The position numbers were made by a program, and so were the translations under genes. This document shows, one piece after another, positions 27,070-35,214 of a DNA stretch of 64,000 nucleotides; the first letter of the stretch is position 1, and the number at the start of each line of letters is the position of its first letter. This stretch comes from Zobellia barbeyronii (GTDB taxonomy: Bacteria; Bacteroidota; Bacteroidia; Flavobacteriales; Flavobacteriaceae): the NCBI RefSeq assembly GCF_018603515.1, contig NZ_JACATN010000001.1:744001-808000 (forward strand). Reading direction: 5' to 3'. The notes under the pieces were generated by a model. The model was not told the origin of the DNA. It ran no database searches and was given only the letters and a program-made list of their open reading frames with translations.

Positions 27070-28485
27070 TTATTTATCCGCGGCAGCGAATGCCAATTCA
27101 ACTTTTAGCTCTTCCTTTACCGCTTTTTCATCGGCAGTAGAGAACTTAATGGCTAGGGTAGTTAATGCCGTCACAGCAACGAAACCACCAATTACAAAAT
27201 AACCACTGGATACTGCACCAGAAGCTGCAGCAGCTTGTGCAGCTTTCATAGCTTCTTCTCCCAAATTAGAATTAGTAGCCAATGCCGCAGTCTCAGCAAC
27301 TGAAGATTTTGATTTTAAAAACATAGCAGCCATGAATGCTCCAACGTTTCCTCCTGCACCTACGATACCGGAAATAGAACCAATCGCTTTTTTATTTATA
27401 AAAGGAACCACAGAGAAAGTTGCTCCTTCTGCCATTTGTACGGAAAGGCTGAACAATATCAAGAAAATCATACCGAAAGCAATGCTTGTGGTGGTTGAAA
27501 AAATCGTTAACATAACACCTTCTACGGCCAGAATCATCGTCAGAAAAAGAACCCTACCACGAAGGCCTTTTAATTTTCCGAACCTATCTCCGAAAAAGCC
27601 ACCTAACGTACGAGCGAAAATATTCATTAAAGCAAATGAAAGCACTAAATTACCGGCCATTGACCGTGAAACACCAAAGGTGTTCTGAAGGTAATCATCC
27701 ATTGTTCCATAAACAGTTAGTTCTATACCAAAAGAAGCACCGTAAACAACAAAAAGAATCCATACCCTATAATCTTTCAGAACGCTCATAAAGCCTTCTT
27801 CATCTTTCTTTATAGTAGGCATTCTACCTTCTTCCTTCAACTGTGCAAAATTACCTTCAGGAGTATCTTGTGTAAAAAAGTAATACACCACACCCATTAA
27901 CATGGCAATAACACCAGCTATTACCATAGAATAACGCCATGCTATTTCATCAGCAACACCAAAACTAACAACGGCTGCTGCAATTAAAGGCATTCCTAAA
28001 CGGTTAGCGCCACCACCTAAATTTCCCCAACCTGCAGATGTGGCGTTAGCCGTACCAACAATATTAGGCGCGAACATTATAGAGGTGTGAAATTGAGTAA
28101 TAACAAAAGACGCCCCAATAAAACCGATAAATAAGCGGCAAACTAGAAATTGCGTTGGGGTTTGTACAAATCCTAAAAGGATAACAGGTATAGCACCAAT
28201 AATTAATAGGTACGTATAACATAACCTAGGACCATACTTATCACATAATTTACCTATTAGTAGTCTAGCAAATACGGTTCCTGTAACTGCTAATATAATG
28301 GAGTTCCATTTTTGCTCTGGAGTAAGACCTAAGTCTTTAACTACGTCTGGCATGAAAGGTACAATACCAAACCATGCAAAAAAGCAAATGAAGAATGCTA
28401 TTGAAGTAATCCAAAATGTTCGGATTGGCATACTTTTTAAATCGGTCAGTTTTAAAGTAGTCGATTTTTTAGATTGTGTTTCCAT
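27070..28485 (-). CDS. narK: Nitrate/nitrite MFS transporter NarK
   Basis: A 471-residue inner-membrane protein with 12 helices. Two glycine-rich nitrate signature stretches are visible: 'AGWGNLGGGANRLG' in the first half (about 152-165) and 'GIVGAGGNVGAF' in the second (about 376-387). A loop of about 30 residues ('SGAVSSGY' region) separates the last helices. NarK proteins carry out nitrate/proton symport or nitrate/nitrite exchange. Together with NrtABCD this gives the cell two nitrate uptake routes, likely low and high affinity. Encoded just ahead of the FNR-like regulator. Confidence 0.9.
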   Translation of the reverse strand: METQSKKSTTLKLTDLKSMPIRTFWITSIAFFICFFAWFGIVPFMPDVVKDLGLTPEQKWNSIILAVTGTVFARLLIGKLCDKYGPRLCYTYLLIIGAIPVILLGFVQTPTQFLVCRLFIGFIGASFVITQFHTSIMFAPNIVGTANATSAGWGNLGGGANRLGMPLIAAAVVSFGVADEIAWRYSMVIAGVIAMLMGVVYYFFTQDTPEGNFAQLKEEGRMPTIKKDEEGFMSVLKDYRVWILFVVYGASFGIELTVYGTMDDYLQNTFGVSRSMAGNLVLSFALMNIFARTLGGFFGDRFGKLKGLRGRVLFLTMILAVEGVMLTIFSTTTSIAFGMIFLILFSLSVQMAEGATFSVVPFINKKAIGSISGIVGAGGNVGAFMAAMFLKSKSSVAETAALATNSNLGEEAMKAAQAAAASGAVSSGYFVIGGFVAVTALTTLAIKFSTADEKAVKEELKVELAFAAADK

Positions 28486-28514
28486 AATACTGATGTTTTA
28501 AGTTTAAGGATAAT

Positions 28515-28547
28515 CAAAACTACGTATTTATATACGTAGTAGTACGT
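28515..28547 (-). promoter_or_regulatory. narK promoter fused to ACGTA-type operators
   Basis: A perfect -7 element TAGTTTTG reads on the minus strand at 28522-28515, fused to TACGTA. Two overlapping palindromes follow upstream: ACGTA-N6-TACGT (28522-28537) and ACGTA-GTAG-TACGT (28534-28547), the latter with the 5-4-5 spacing. Predicted leader about 25 nt. Confidence 0.5.
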
Positions 28548-28671
28548 ATATATTAAAAAACTGATGTATTTCTAAGTATTTTTACGATATTAAAAGAGAG
28601 AACAAACAAAAAATATAGAATTACAGAAAAAGTGAAGTCAATTTTGAATAAATGGAATTTTTACCAAAGTA

Positions 28672-28716
28672 AATCGCTCTATACAAGACTTATTACAAGC
28701 ATGATATAGAGCGATT
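28672..28716. repeat. Long inverted repeat between cobA and narK
   Basis: Perfect 12-bp arms AATCGCTCTATA (28672-28683) and TATAGAGCGATT (28705-28716) with a 21-nt loop, about 37 bp past the cobA stop. There is no clear T-run on either side, so it is a possible cobA 3' hairpin or mRNA stabiliser rather than a classical terminator. Confidence 0.5.
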
Positions 28717-28752
28717 ATATAGAAAAATACGTATCCGTAATATGTAGGCGCT

Positions 28753-29526
28753 TTAAAAGCTAGAATGAAGCACACGCTGTACCTCCTCTTCAAAAAAGGA
28801 AGGATGCTCAGCAACCACATCTCCTATTACAATGATGCCGGGTTTAGAAATATCTATATCAGAAGCACCAGAACCAATGCCTCCCAAATTGCCCACTATA
28901 CAAGATTCATTTTGCATTGTGCCATTCTGAATAACTGCCATTGGTGTTGAAGAGCCTCTATATTTACTTACCTCGGCGGATATTTCAGCTAGCTTCCTAA
29001 CTCCCATTAGTATAACCATCGTTGCAGAAGATTGAGATGCAAATTTTAAATCTTCAGAAAATGAGCCGTCTCTTTTTGTTGCCGTCATTACCCAGAAACT
29101 ACTACTAACTCCTCTACGTGTCATTGGTATACCTTGACTAGATGGAACGGCAATAGCACTAGAAACCCCAGGAACTACGGTTACCGGAATACCAAAAGAT
29201 TCTACATAAGCTATCTCTTCATGAGCTCTTCCAAAGACAAATGGATCACCACCTTTTAAACGAACCACATGGCCATGTTCAAATGCTCTTTCCACTATCA
29301 ATATATTAATATCATCCTGATTAAAGGAATGCACTCCACAACGTTTTCCTACGTATAATTTTGGAATACTTTCATCAATCTGCATTAATAGGTCTTCGTC
29401 TATCAAAGCATCATACAACACTACATCAGCAGCCTTTAAAGCCTTCAAACCCCTAACTGTGATAAGGTCTGCGCTTCCTGGACCTGCTCCTATTAATGTA
29501 ACCTTTGGCTCCTTAACTGTTTTCAT
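28753..29526 (-). CDS. cobA: Uroporphyrinogen-III C-methyltransferase (siroheme branch)
   Basis: A 257-residue SAM-dependent methyltransferase that makes precorrin-2, the first step from uroporphyrinogen III to siroheme. The start at 29526 is chosen because 'VTLIGAGPGSADLITVRG' begins there; a longer frame upstream has no family sequence. Further motifs are 'YVGKRCG', 'RLKGGDPFVFGR' and 'VPGVSSA'. It is a stand-alone CobA, with the dehydrogenase/ferrochelatase step encoded separately at 35201-35788. Divergent from nirB, its product's main consumer, with a shared 124-bp control region. Confidence 0.9.
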   Translation of the reverse strand: MKTVKEPKVTLIGAGPGSADLITVRGLKALKAADVVLYDALIDEDLLMQIDESIPKLYVGKRCGVHSFNQDDINILIVERAFEHGHVVRLKGGDPFVFGRAHEEIAYVESFGIPVTVVPGVSSAIAVPSSQGIPMTRRGVSSSFWVMTATKRDGSFSEDLKFASQSSATMVILMGVRKLAEISAEVSKYRGSSTPMAVIQNGTMQNESCIVGNLGGIGSGASDIDISKPGIIVIGDVVAEHPSFFEEEVQRVLHSSF

Positions 29527-29565
29527 ACCTAGTGATTTTATAGGATTGTTTTGGTAATTCCTCAA

Positions 29566-29573
29566 CAAAACTA
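29566..29573 (-). promoter_or_regulatory. -7 promoter element (TAGTTTTG) of cobA
   Basis: A perfect TAnnTTTG on the minus strand, fused to a TACGTA half-site exactly as in the narK promoter (TACGTAGTTTTG in both). Predicted leader about 36 nt. Confidence 0.5.
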
Positions 29574-29604
29574 CGTAATTATTTCCATAAAAACAGATGT
29601 CATG

Positions 29605-29626
29605 TACGTATTTATACGTAATATTG
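29605..29626 (+). promoter_or_regulatory. ACGTA-N4-TACGT operator with nirB promoter
   Basis: A 16-bp palindrome TACGTA-TTTA-TACGTA at 29605-29620 lies in the cobA-nirB divergent region. Its nirB-side half merges into TAATATTG (29619-29626), one mismatch from TAnnTTTG, which would give nirB a leader of about 21 nt. The site is roughly 50 bp from the cobA start point, so one operator could serve both genes. Confidence 0.55.
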
Positions 29627-29650
29627 CTAAGTAGTTTAAAATCGAAGCCT

Positions 29651-32167
29651 ATGAAAACTATTATTGTTGTCGGAAACGGCATGGTCGGATACAAGTTCTG
29701 TGAAAAACTCGCAGCCCGAGAAGAATCTAAAAATTTTAAAATCATCGTTTTCGGTGAAGAACCCCGAGCAGCCTATGACCGTGTGCACCTTAGTGAGTTC
29801 TTTGGAAACAGGGATGCTAAGTCATTAGAACTTGCTCCCGCTAGTTGGTATACAGAAAACAACATAGAATTAGTGGTTAACGAACGTGTTACGGACATTC
29901 ACCGTAAAACAAAGACAATAACTACCGGAAGTGACAAAGAATACTCGTATGATTATTTGGTACTCGCAACAGGGTCCAGTCCTTTTGTTCCTCCTATAAA
30001 CGGGGTAGAAAAAGAAGGTGTATTCGTATACCGTACTATAGAAGATTTAGAAGCCATGCTAGATTATGCCGAAAAGATAAAGGCTAAAAAATCAGATGGT
30101 CGTGCCGCTATATTAGGTGGTGGTCTTCTAGGTTTAGAAGCGGGTAAAGCAGTAATGGACATGGGTCTAGAGCCACATGTAGTGGAGTTTGCACCTAAAC
30201 TAATGCCAAGGCAGCTAGATTCCAGAAGTAGTAATGTGCTTCAACTTACCTTAGAAAACATAGGAATAAATATTCATTTAGGAAAAGCTACCAATCGTAT
30301 TTTAGGAAATGGCGCCATAACCGGAATGGACTTTGGTGAAGACGATTCCCTAGAAGTAGATATGTTGGTTATTTCAGCAGGTATTCGTCCTCGTGATGAA
30401 CTTGGTAAAACCTGTAATTTGGCAATGGGAGTTCGCGGTGGTATCGTAGTTAATGATAGAATGCAAACTTCTGACCCTAATATATTTGCTATTGGAGAGG
30501 TAGCACTTTACAATCAGATGATATATGGGCTTGTGGCTCCAGGATATGAAATGGCAGAAGTGGCCGTAAATCAGATTATGGAAAGCTTAGAGGTTGTAAT
30601 GAGCGCAGAAATAGACATGTCTACCAAACTGAAACTGATAGGAGTAGATGTTGCTAGTTTTGGGGTTCCTTATATGCCTGCGGATAAGGGGCTTTCTATT
30701 ATTTACGAAAACAAAACTAAAGGACTATATAAAAGAATAAACGTAAGCCTTGACGGAAAAACCTTGTTAGGAGGGATTATGGTTGGTGATGCTGAAGATT
30801 ATAGCATTCTACACCAAATGTACCTCAATAACCTTCCTTTACCAGATAATGCCGAAGAACTCATAGTGGGCTCAAGAGGTGAAGGTGGCTCAGCATTTGG
30901 AAGTGCTATGGACCTACCTGATACCGCAGTAATCTGTTCTTGTGAAGCTGTAACTAAAGGAGCTGTTTGTTGTTCCGTAATAGACGATGGCAACGAAACA
31001 GTAAAAGAGGTTGCAAAGGCTACAAAAGCTACCACAGGTTGTGGAGGTTGTAAGCCAATGGTTGCTGATTTAGTGAAGGAAAGTCTGAAGACATTAGGGA
31101 AAACGGTCAAGGAAAGTATTTGCGAACATTTTGACCACTCTAGACAGGAGCTCTATGATATTGTAAAACTCAAGGGTGTTCAAGATTACGATCAATTGCT
31201 AGATGAAGTTGGAAAAGGGGATGGCTGCGAAGTCTGTAAGCCTCTTGCTGCTTCTATTTTCGCAAGTATTTATAATGAAACGGCTAACCGTCAAGAAACT
31301 ATTCAAGATAGTAATGACCGTTATTTGGCCAACATACAACGAAACGGAACATACTCCGTAGTACCTAGAGTAGCCGGTGGGGAAATCTCTCCAAAACAAT
31401 TAATGGCTATGGGTAGAATTGCTAAGAAATATGATTTATACACGAAGATAACAGGAGGACAGCGAATTGATATGTTCGGCGCCAAACTGCACGAACTTCC
31501 TCTTATTTGGGAAGAACTTATAGCGGAAGGTTTTGAAACGGGTCAAGCCTATGGAAAATCCCTTCGGACCGTGAAAAGTTGCGTTGGTTCTACATGGTGC
31601 CGTTACGGTATGGATGAAAGTGTAAGTTTTGCTATTGAGATAGAAAACAGATACAAAGGTATACGCTCTCCACACAAATTTAAAGGCGGTGTTTCCGGTT
31701 GTATTCGAGAATGTGCCGAAGCCCGTTCTAAAGATTTTGGTTTCATTGCCGTTGAAGGCGGATGGAACGTATACGTAGGCGGAAATGGCGGTGCAACCCC
31801 AAGACATGCTGAATTACTTGCTGAAAAAGTAGATAAGGAAACAGCCATAAAATATGTAGATCGTTTTATGATGTTCTACATAAAAACTGCACCACCACTT
31901 ACTAGAACATCTGCTTGGTTAGAAAAACTAGAAGGTGGCATTACATACCTTAAAAACGTAGTTATTAATGACTCATTGGGTATCGTAGAAGAATTGGACG
32001 CAGGCATGCAAAACTTCGTGAATACATACAAATGTGAATGGAAAGAGGCTGTAGAGACTCCAGAGATAAGAGAGCGTTATACACACTTTATCAACTCGGA
32101 AGAAACAGATGATAACATAGAATTTGTATCACTTCGAGAGCAAAAAATGCCTAAAGAGTGGGCTTAA
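29651..32167 (+). CDS. nirB: Assimilatory NAD(P)H-nitrite reductase large subunit
   Basis: An 838-residue cytoplasmic flavo-siroheme enzyme that reduces nitrite to ammonium with six electrons from NAD(P)H. The start at 29651 is where the FAD-binding 'IIVVGNGMVGYKF' begins. Order: FAD/NAD(P) reductase (1-400), BFD-like [2Fe-2S] segments with 'CSCEAVTKG', 'GCGGCKPMV' and 'GCEVCKPLA' (about 425-550), then two nitrite/sulfite reductase half domains. The siroheme/4Fe-4S ligands C644-x5-C650 and C684-x3-C688 are all present. NirD follows after 91 bp. Full length for the family. Confidence 0.92.
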   Translation: MKTIIVVGNGMVGYKFCEKLAAREESKNFKIIVFGEEPRAAYDRVHLSEFFGNRDAKSLELAPASWYTENNIELVVNERVTDIHRKTKTITTGSDKEYSYDYLVLATGSSPFVPPINGVEKEGVFVYRTIEDLEAMLDYAEKIKAKKSDGRAAILGGGLLGLEAGKAVMDMGLEPHVVEFAPKLMPRQLDSRSSNVLQLTLENIGINIHLGKATNRILGNGAITGMDFGEDDSLEVDMLVISAGIRPRDELGKTCNLAMGVRGGIVVNDRMQTSDPNIFAIGEVALYNQMIYGLVAPGYEMAEVAVNQIMESLEVVMSAEIDMSTKLKLIGVDVASFGVPYMPADKGLSIIYENKTKGLYKRINVSLDGKTLLGGIMVGDAEDYSILHQMYLNNLPLPDNAEELIVGSRGEGGSAFGSAMDLPDTAVICSCEAVTKGAVCCSVIDDGNETVKEVAKATKATTGCGGCKPMVADLVKESLKTLGKTVKESICEHFDHSRQELYDIVKLKGVQDYDQLLDEVGKGDGCEVCKPLAASIFASIYNETANRQETIQDSNDRYLANIQRNGTYSVVPRVAGGEISPKQLMAMGRIAKKYDLYTKITGGQRIDMFGAKLHELPLIWEELIAEGFETGQAYGKSLRTVKSCVGSTWCRYGMDESVSFAIEIENRYKGIRSPHKFKGGVSGCIRECAEARSKDFGFIAVEGGWNVYVGGNGGATPRHAELLAEKVDKETAIKYVDRFMMFYIKTAPPLTRTSAWLEKLEGGITYLKNVVINDSLGIVEELDAGMQNFVNTYKCEWKEAVETPEIRERYTHFINSEETDDNIEFVSLREQKMPKEWA

Positions 32168-32191
32168 TCGAAGTTAAAAAACCGAAGTGAC

Positions 32192-32236
32192 GGTTATACT
32201 TAATCTTGACGAAACTACTTCCGATTTGGTATAACC
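32192..32236 (+). repeat. Inverted repeat in the nirB-nirD spacer
   Basis: 8-bp arms GGTTATAC (32192-32199) and GTATAACC (32229-32236) flank a 29-nt loop. With no T-run it may be an mRNA processing or attenuation hairpin that sets the NirB to NirD ratio. Confidence 0.35.
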
Positions 32237-32258
32237 TCAATCCTAAAAAAATTACATT

Positions 32259-32636
32259 ATGATTGCAAACTTAAGTACATACGAAAGCGTAAAAACCGAT
32301 AGTGTAAAGGTCTGGTTCAAAGCCGGTCCAGCTAGTAAATTTCCTAAAAATGGTGGGGCCTGTATAAAATATAAAGACAAACAAATTGCTGTCTTCAACT
32401 TTACACGTCAAGCTACATGGTACGCATGTCAGAATTTATGTCCACATAAAATGGAAATGGTACTCTCACGTGGTATGATCGGAGAAGAAAACATGCAACC
32501 AAAAGTTGCTTGTCCCCTTCATAAAAACACGTTTTCGCTAAAAACGGGAGAAAACCTAAACGGAACTCTAGACGCCATTGCCACCTATCCCATTAAGGTA
32601 GAAGACGGATTTGTATTTGTTGGATTTTCAGAATAG
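32259..32636 (+). CDS. nirD: Nitrite reductase small subunit, Rieske-type
   Basis: A 125-residue Rieske-fold protein. Iron-sulfur ligands are C61-x-H63 ('LCPHK') and C85-x2-H88 ('ACPLHK'), the complete Rieske set; some NirD proteins lack these, so this one probably binds a [2Fe-2S] cluster. 'PHKMEMVLSRGMIG' is specific to the NirD group. It is the partner of NirB, encoded directly downstream in the same orientation. Confidence 0.9.
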   Translation: MIANLSTYESVKTDSVKVWFKAGPASKFPKNGGACIKYKDKQIAVFNFTRQATWYACQNLCPHKMEMVLSRGMIGEENMQPKVACPLHKNTFSLKTGENLNGTLDAIATYPIKVEDGFVFVGFSE

Positions 32637-32737
32637 TTGCTTTTTAGCTAAATCTTTAGAAAAAGACATCAATAGGTATAGAATAGATTCCGTACAGGTC
32701 TGAAGGTATTTGTATCTTAGACCAAAATTTTAGACCT

Positions 32738-33331
32738 ATGTCAATTTCTGATAAATTACAGCAAGCCTTTACATTGTTCGATGAGGCAAATGGGCAAGAT
32801 CCACATACAGAAACAACTCCTTCAGGAAAAACATATCCAAAAGAGTTGCTATATGCACTTCGGATGACGGAGAAGCTGAACGATTTTGCACCCAAAGCAC
32901 CTGAAGCTTTAAAGCTAACAGCTAGGTCTCAGCATATTTGCCGATGGGAGATTCCACGGGAGTCTTATGAAATGAACCGTGCGGGATATCTAAAATGGCG
33001 TCAGGACTTGAAAAAGTTTCATGCAAAAAAAGCAACTTCAATTTTAGAAGAGGTTGGTTATGACCAAGCAACTATTGATAAAGTGGCTTTTTTGTTGGAG
33101 AAAAAACAACTGAAAAAAAATGAAGACACCCAGACCCTAGAAGATGTTATCTGTTTGGTGTTTTTAGAACATTATTTTGAGCCTTTTGCTTCTGAACACG
33201 AAGATGCCAAGGTTATTGATATTCTTCAAAAAACCTGGCGTAAAATGTCTGAAGAAGGGCATAAGGCCGCATTAAAATTACCCCTTTCTAAAAATTCACT
33301 GGCGTTGGTGTCTAAAGCCATAGCCGGTTAA
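32738..33331 (+). CDS. DUF4202 domain-containing protein
   Basis: A 197-residue soluble, mostly helical protein of the DUF4202 family. Conserved-looking stretches are 'ARSQHICRWEIPRESYEMN', 'YLKWRQDLKKFHAKK' and 'VCLVFLEHYF'. The His, Arg and Asp/Glu residues in these stretches suggest a helical metal- or nucleotide-binding site of HD type, but no reaction is known. It sits between nirD (101 bp upstream) and the NarX-like kinase (29 bp downstream) on the same strand, so a role in nitrogen assimilation is inferred from context. Confidence 0.75.
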   Translation: MSISDKLQQAFTLFDEANGQDPHTETTPSGKTYPKELLYALRMTEKLNDFAPKAPEALKLTARSQHICRWEIPRESYEMNRAGYLKWRQDLKKFHAKKATSILEEVGYDQATIDKVAFLLEKKQLKKNEDTQTLEDVICLVFLEHYFEPFASEHEDAKVIDILQKTWRKMSEEGHKAALKLPLSKNSLALVSKAIAG

Positions 33332-33360
33332 CTTAAGGGCAGTTACCTGATACGTGTACT

Positions 33361-35214
33361 ATGCCAAATGACAAAACCCAATTACCTTTAGATTCTGAGA
33401 CTTTTCTAAGTATCAGAAAATGGTATCTATGGGCTTTGGCAGGCATTGCTGTCACCATTATTATCTCACAGATTTTGATTCAATTACACCTGAATTCGCA
33501 ATTGAGTGATTCTCGTGTTATTAATGTAGCGGGGTTCCAAAGAGCTTACAGTCAAAAGTTGACGAAGGAATTATTACTCATTAAAAGCGACTTTCTCAAA
33601 ACTGAAATTGCTCCAAAAATAAAAGAGCTCTCTAAGACCATTTCTATTTGGAAACACTCTCATATTGCCTTACAAAATGGTGATAAAGATAAAGGCCTTC
33701 CCAATGAGGATGATACTGAAATTTTAGAGTTGTTCAATACGCTAGAGCCACATCATTCGGCAATGGTACAAGCTGCAGAAACAATAATTACCTCTTATCA
33801 TAATAATAGTCTAACTGAAGCTAGTTTAGAACAAAATGTTGCTGTTGTACTGCAAAACGAAAATCGTTTTCTACAACTGATGGATGACATCGTAAATCAA
33901 TATGACGAACGCAGTAAGACCAAACTAAAAAACTTAAAGCAAAAAGAGTATATCCTTCTTTGCATTTCCTTGCTCATATTGTTACTTGAGATTGTGTTTA
34001 TCTTTAAACCCCTTTCATTACAAATTCGTAAGACTATTGGCAATCTAATGCAAAACCAAGTAAATTCAGATGCTCGCGCCAAAGAAGTACAGCAACTGTA
34101 TTCAGAGAAAGAAAAATCCCTCCAAGAATTACAAGAGCTGAATTTTGTAATAGATAATGCAGCCCTGTTTGCAAGTGCACGGAAAGATGGCAGCATTGTT
34201 TTTATCAGTAAAAAATTTCTAGGCTTGCTGGGTATTACCGAAAACCAATTAAATAAGCCCTTAGCAGAAATTCTCACAACAGACTCTGGCCAACAAGAGT
34301 ACCTTAGAGAGGTGCTTAAGGGTAATAGAAAAAATGTAATCCGTACAGAGGAAATTAAAATCACCACTTTAGAAGGAAAGGATTTTTGGCTGGACATGTC
34401 CATAGTGCCTATGCATCAATCTAGCAGGCAACAAAGCATTCTTATTCTGTGTTCGGACATTACGGAGCGTAAAGAAAACAGTCTTAAAGTAGAGCAGCTT
34501 ACCAAACAGAATTTTGAAGAACGAATGCTTCAGAAAAAAGTTCAAGCAAGCCAAATCGTAGAGGGGCAAGAAGAGGAGCGGAAGCGTATTGCCAAAGATA
34601 TCCATGATGGAATTGGCCAAATGCTGACCGCTTTAAAATTTAATATTGAATCTATTGATCCTGAGAACAAGGATAAGACAATAGAAAAGATTGCCTACTT
34701 GAAGACCCTGACCTCAGATTTGATTAAGGGTGTGCGTACGGCCACATTTAACCTTACTCCCCCAGAACTTAGTGATCATGGCATTTTTCCTGCACTTCAA
34801 AAAATGACGGTAGAGCTGTCTAAACTGACAGGGAAAACAATTCTTTTTGACAATAAGACTGATGAACACATTAGATTTGATTCACTAGCAGAAACCAACG
34901 TTTATAGGGTTGTACAGGAAGCAGTCAATAATGCCATCAAATATGCCGAAGCAAGTTATATACTAGTAACCATTAATTACAAAAACGATATCTTAAGTGT
35001 TGTAATTGATGATGATGGAAAAGGTTTTGACGATTCCATTTTAGGTCAAGTGCCTAAAAATAATAGCGAAGGCGGAATGGGACTCTTTTTTATGAAAGAG
35101 CGAATAGATTATATAAACGGAAGGCTGTTTATTAATTCTATTCTAGGCGAAGGAACGCGTGTTACCATCAATTATAGAACAGAAAAACAAGAAGAAGAGC
35201 ATGGAGCGGAATGA
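33361..35214 (+). CDS. NarX-like nitrate-sensor histidine kinase
   Basis: A 617-residue membrane sensor kinase. TM1 is at about 22-45. A periplasmic four-helix domain (45-195, PilJ/NarX type) carries 'RVINVAGFQRAYSQKL' at residues 52-67, closely resembling the nitrate-binding P-box of NarX (AINKAGSLRMQSYRL). TM2 is at about 198-220, a coiled coil at 225-255 and a PAS domain at about 258-375. The HisKA_3 phospho-acceptor H415 lies in 'RIAKDIHDGIGQ', and a HATPase has 'DDDGKGFD' and 'GGMGLFFMKER'. It most likely senses nitrate or nitrite and phosphorylates the NarL-type regulator at 19580-20251. Its stop overlaps the siroheme gene by 14 bp. Confidence 0.85.
   Translation: MPNDKTQLPLDSETFLSIRKWYLWALAGIAVTIIISQILIQLHLNSQLSDSRVINVAGFQRAYSQKLTKELLLIKSDFLKTEIAPKIKELSKTISIWKHSHIALQNGDKDKGLPNEDDTEILELFNTLEPHHSAMVQAAETIITSYHNNSLTEASLEQNVAVVLQNENRFLQLMDDIVNQYDERSKTKLKNLKQKEYILLCISLLILLLEIVFIFKPLSLQIRKTIGNLMQNQVNSDARAKEVQQLYSEKEKSLQELQELNFVIDNAALFASARKDGSIVFISKKFLGLLGITENQLNKPLAEILTTDSGQQEYLREVLKGNRKNVIRTEEIKITTLEGKDFWLDMSIVPMHQSSRQQSILILCSDITERKENSLKVEQLTKQNFEERMLQKKVQASQIVEGQEEERKRIAKDIHDGIGQMLTALKFNIESIDPENKDKTIEKIAYLKTLTSDLIKGVRTATFNLTPPELSDHGIFPALQKMTVELSKLTGKTILFDNKTDEHIRFDSLAETNVYRVVQEAVNNAIKYAEASYILVTINYKNDILSVVIDDDGKGFDDSILGQVPKNNSEGGMGLFFMKERIDYINGRLFINSILGEGTRVTINYRTEKQEEEHGAE

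Noticed and set aside
28721-28742. TACGTATCCGTAATATGTA near the cobA stop as another operator
   Set aside because: Only one good half-site; the other half does not match TACGT at the 5-4-5 spacing.
29527-29745. N-terminal extension of cobA
   Set aside because: Contains no family sequence, runs across the divergent promoter and overlaps nirB; the ATG at 29526 starts the conserved glycine-rich motif.
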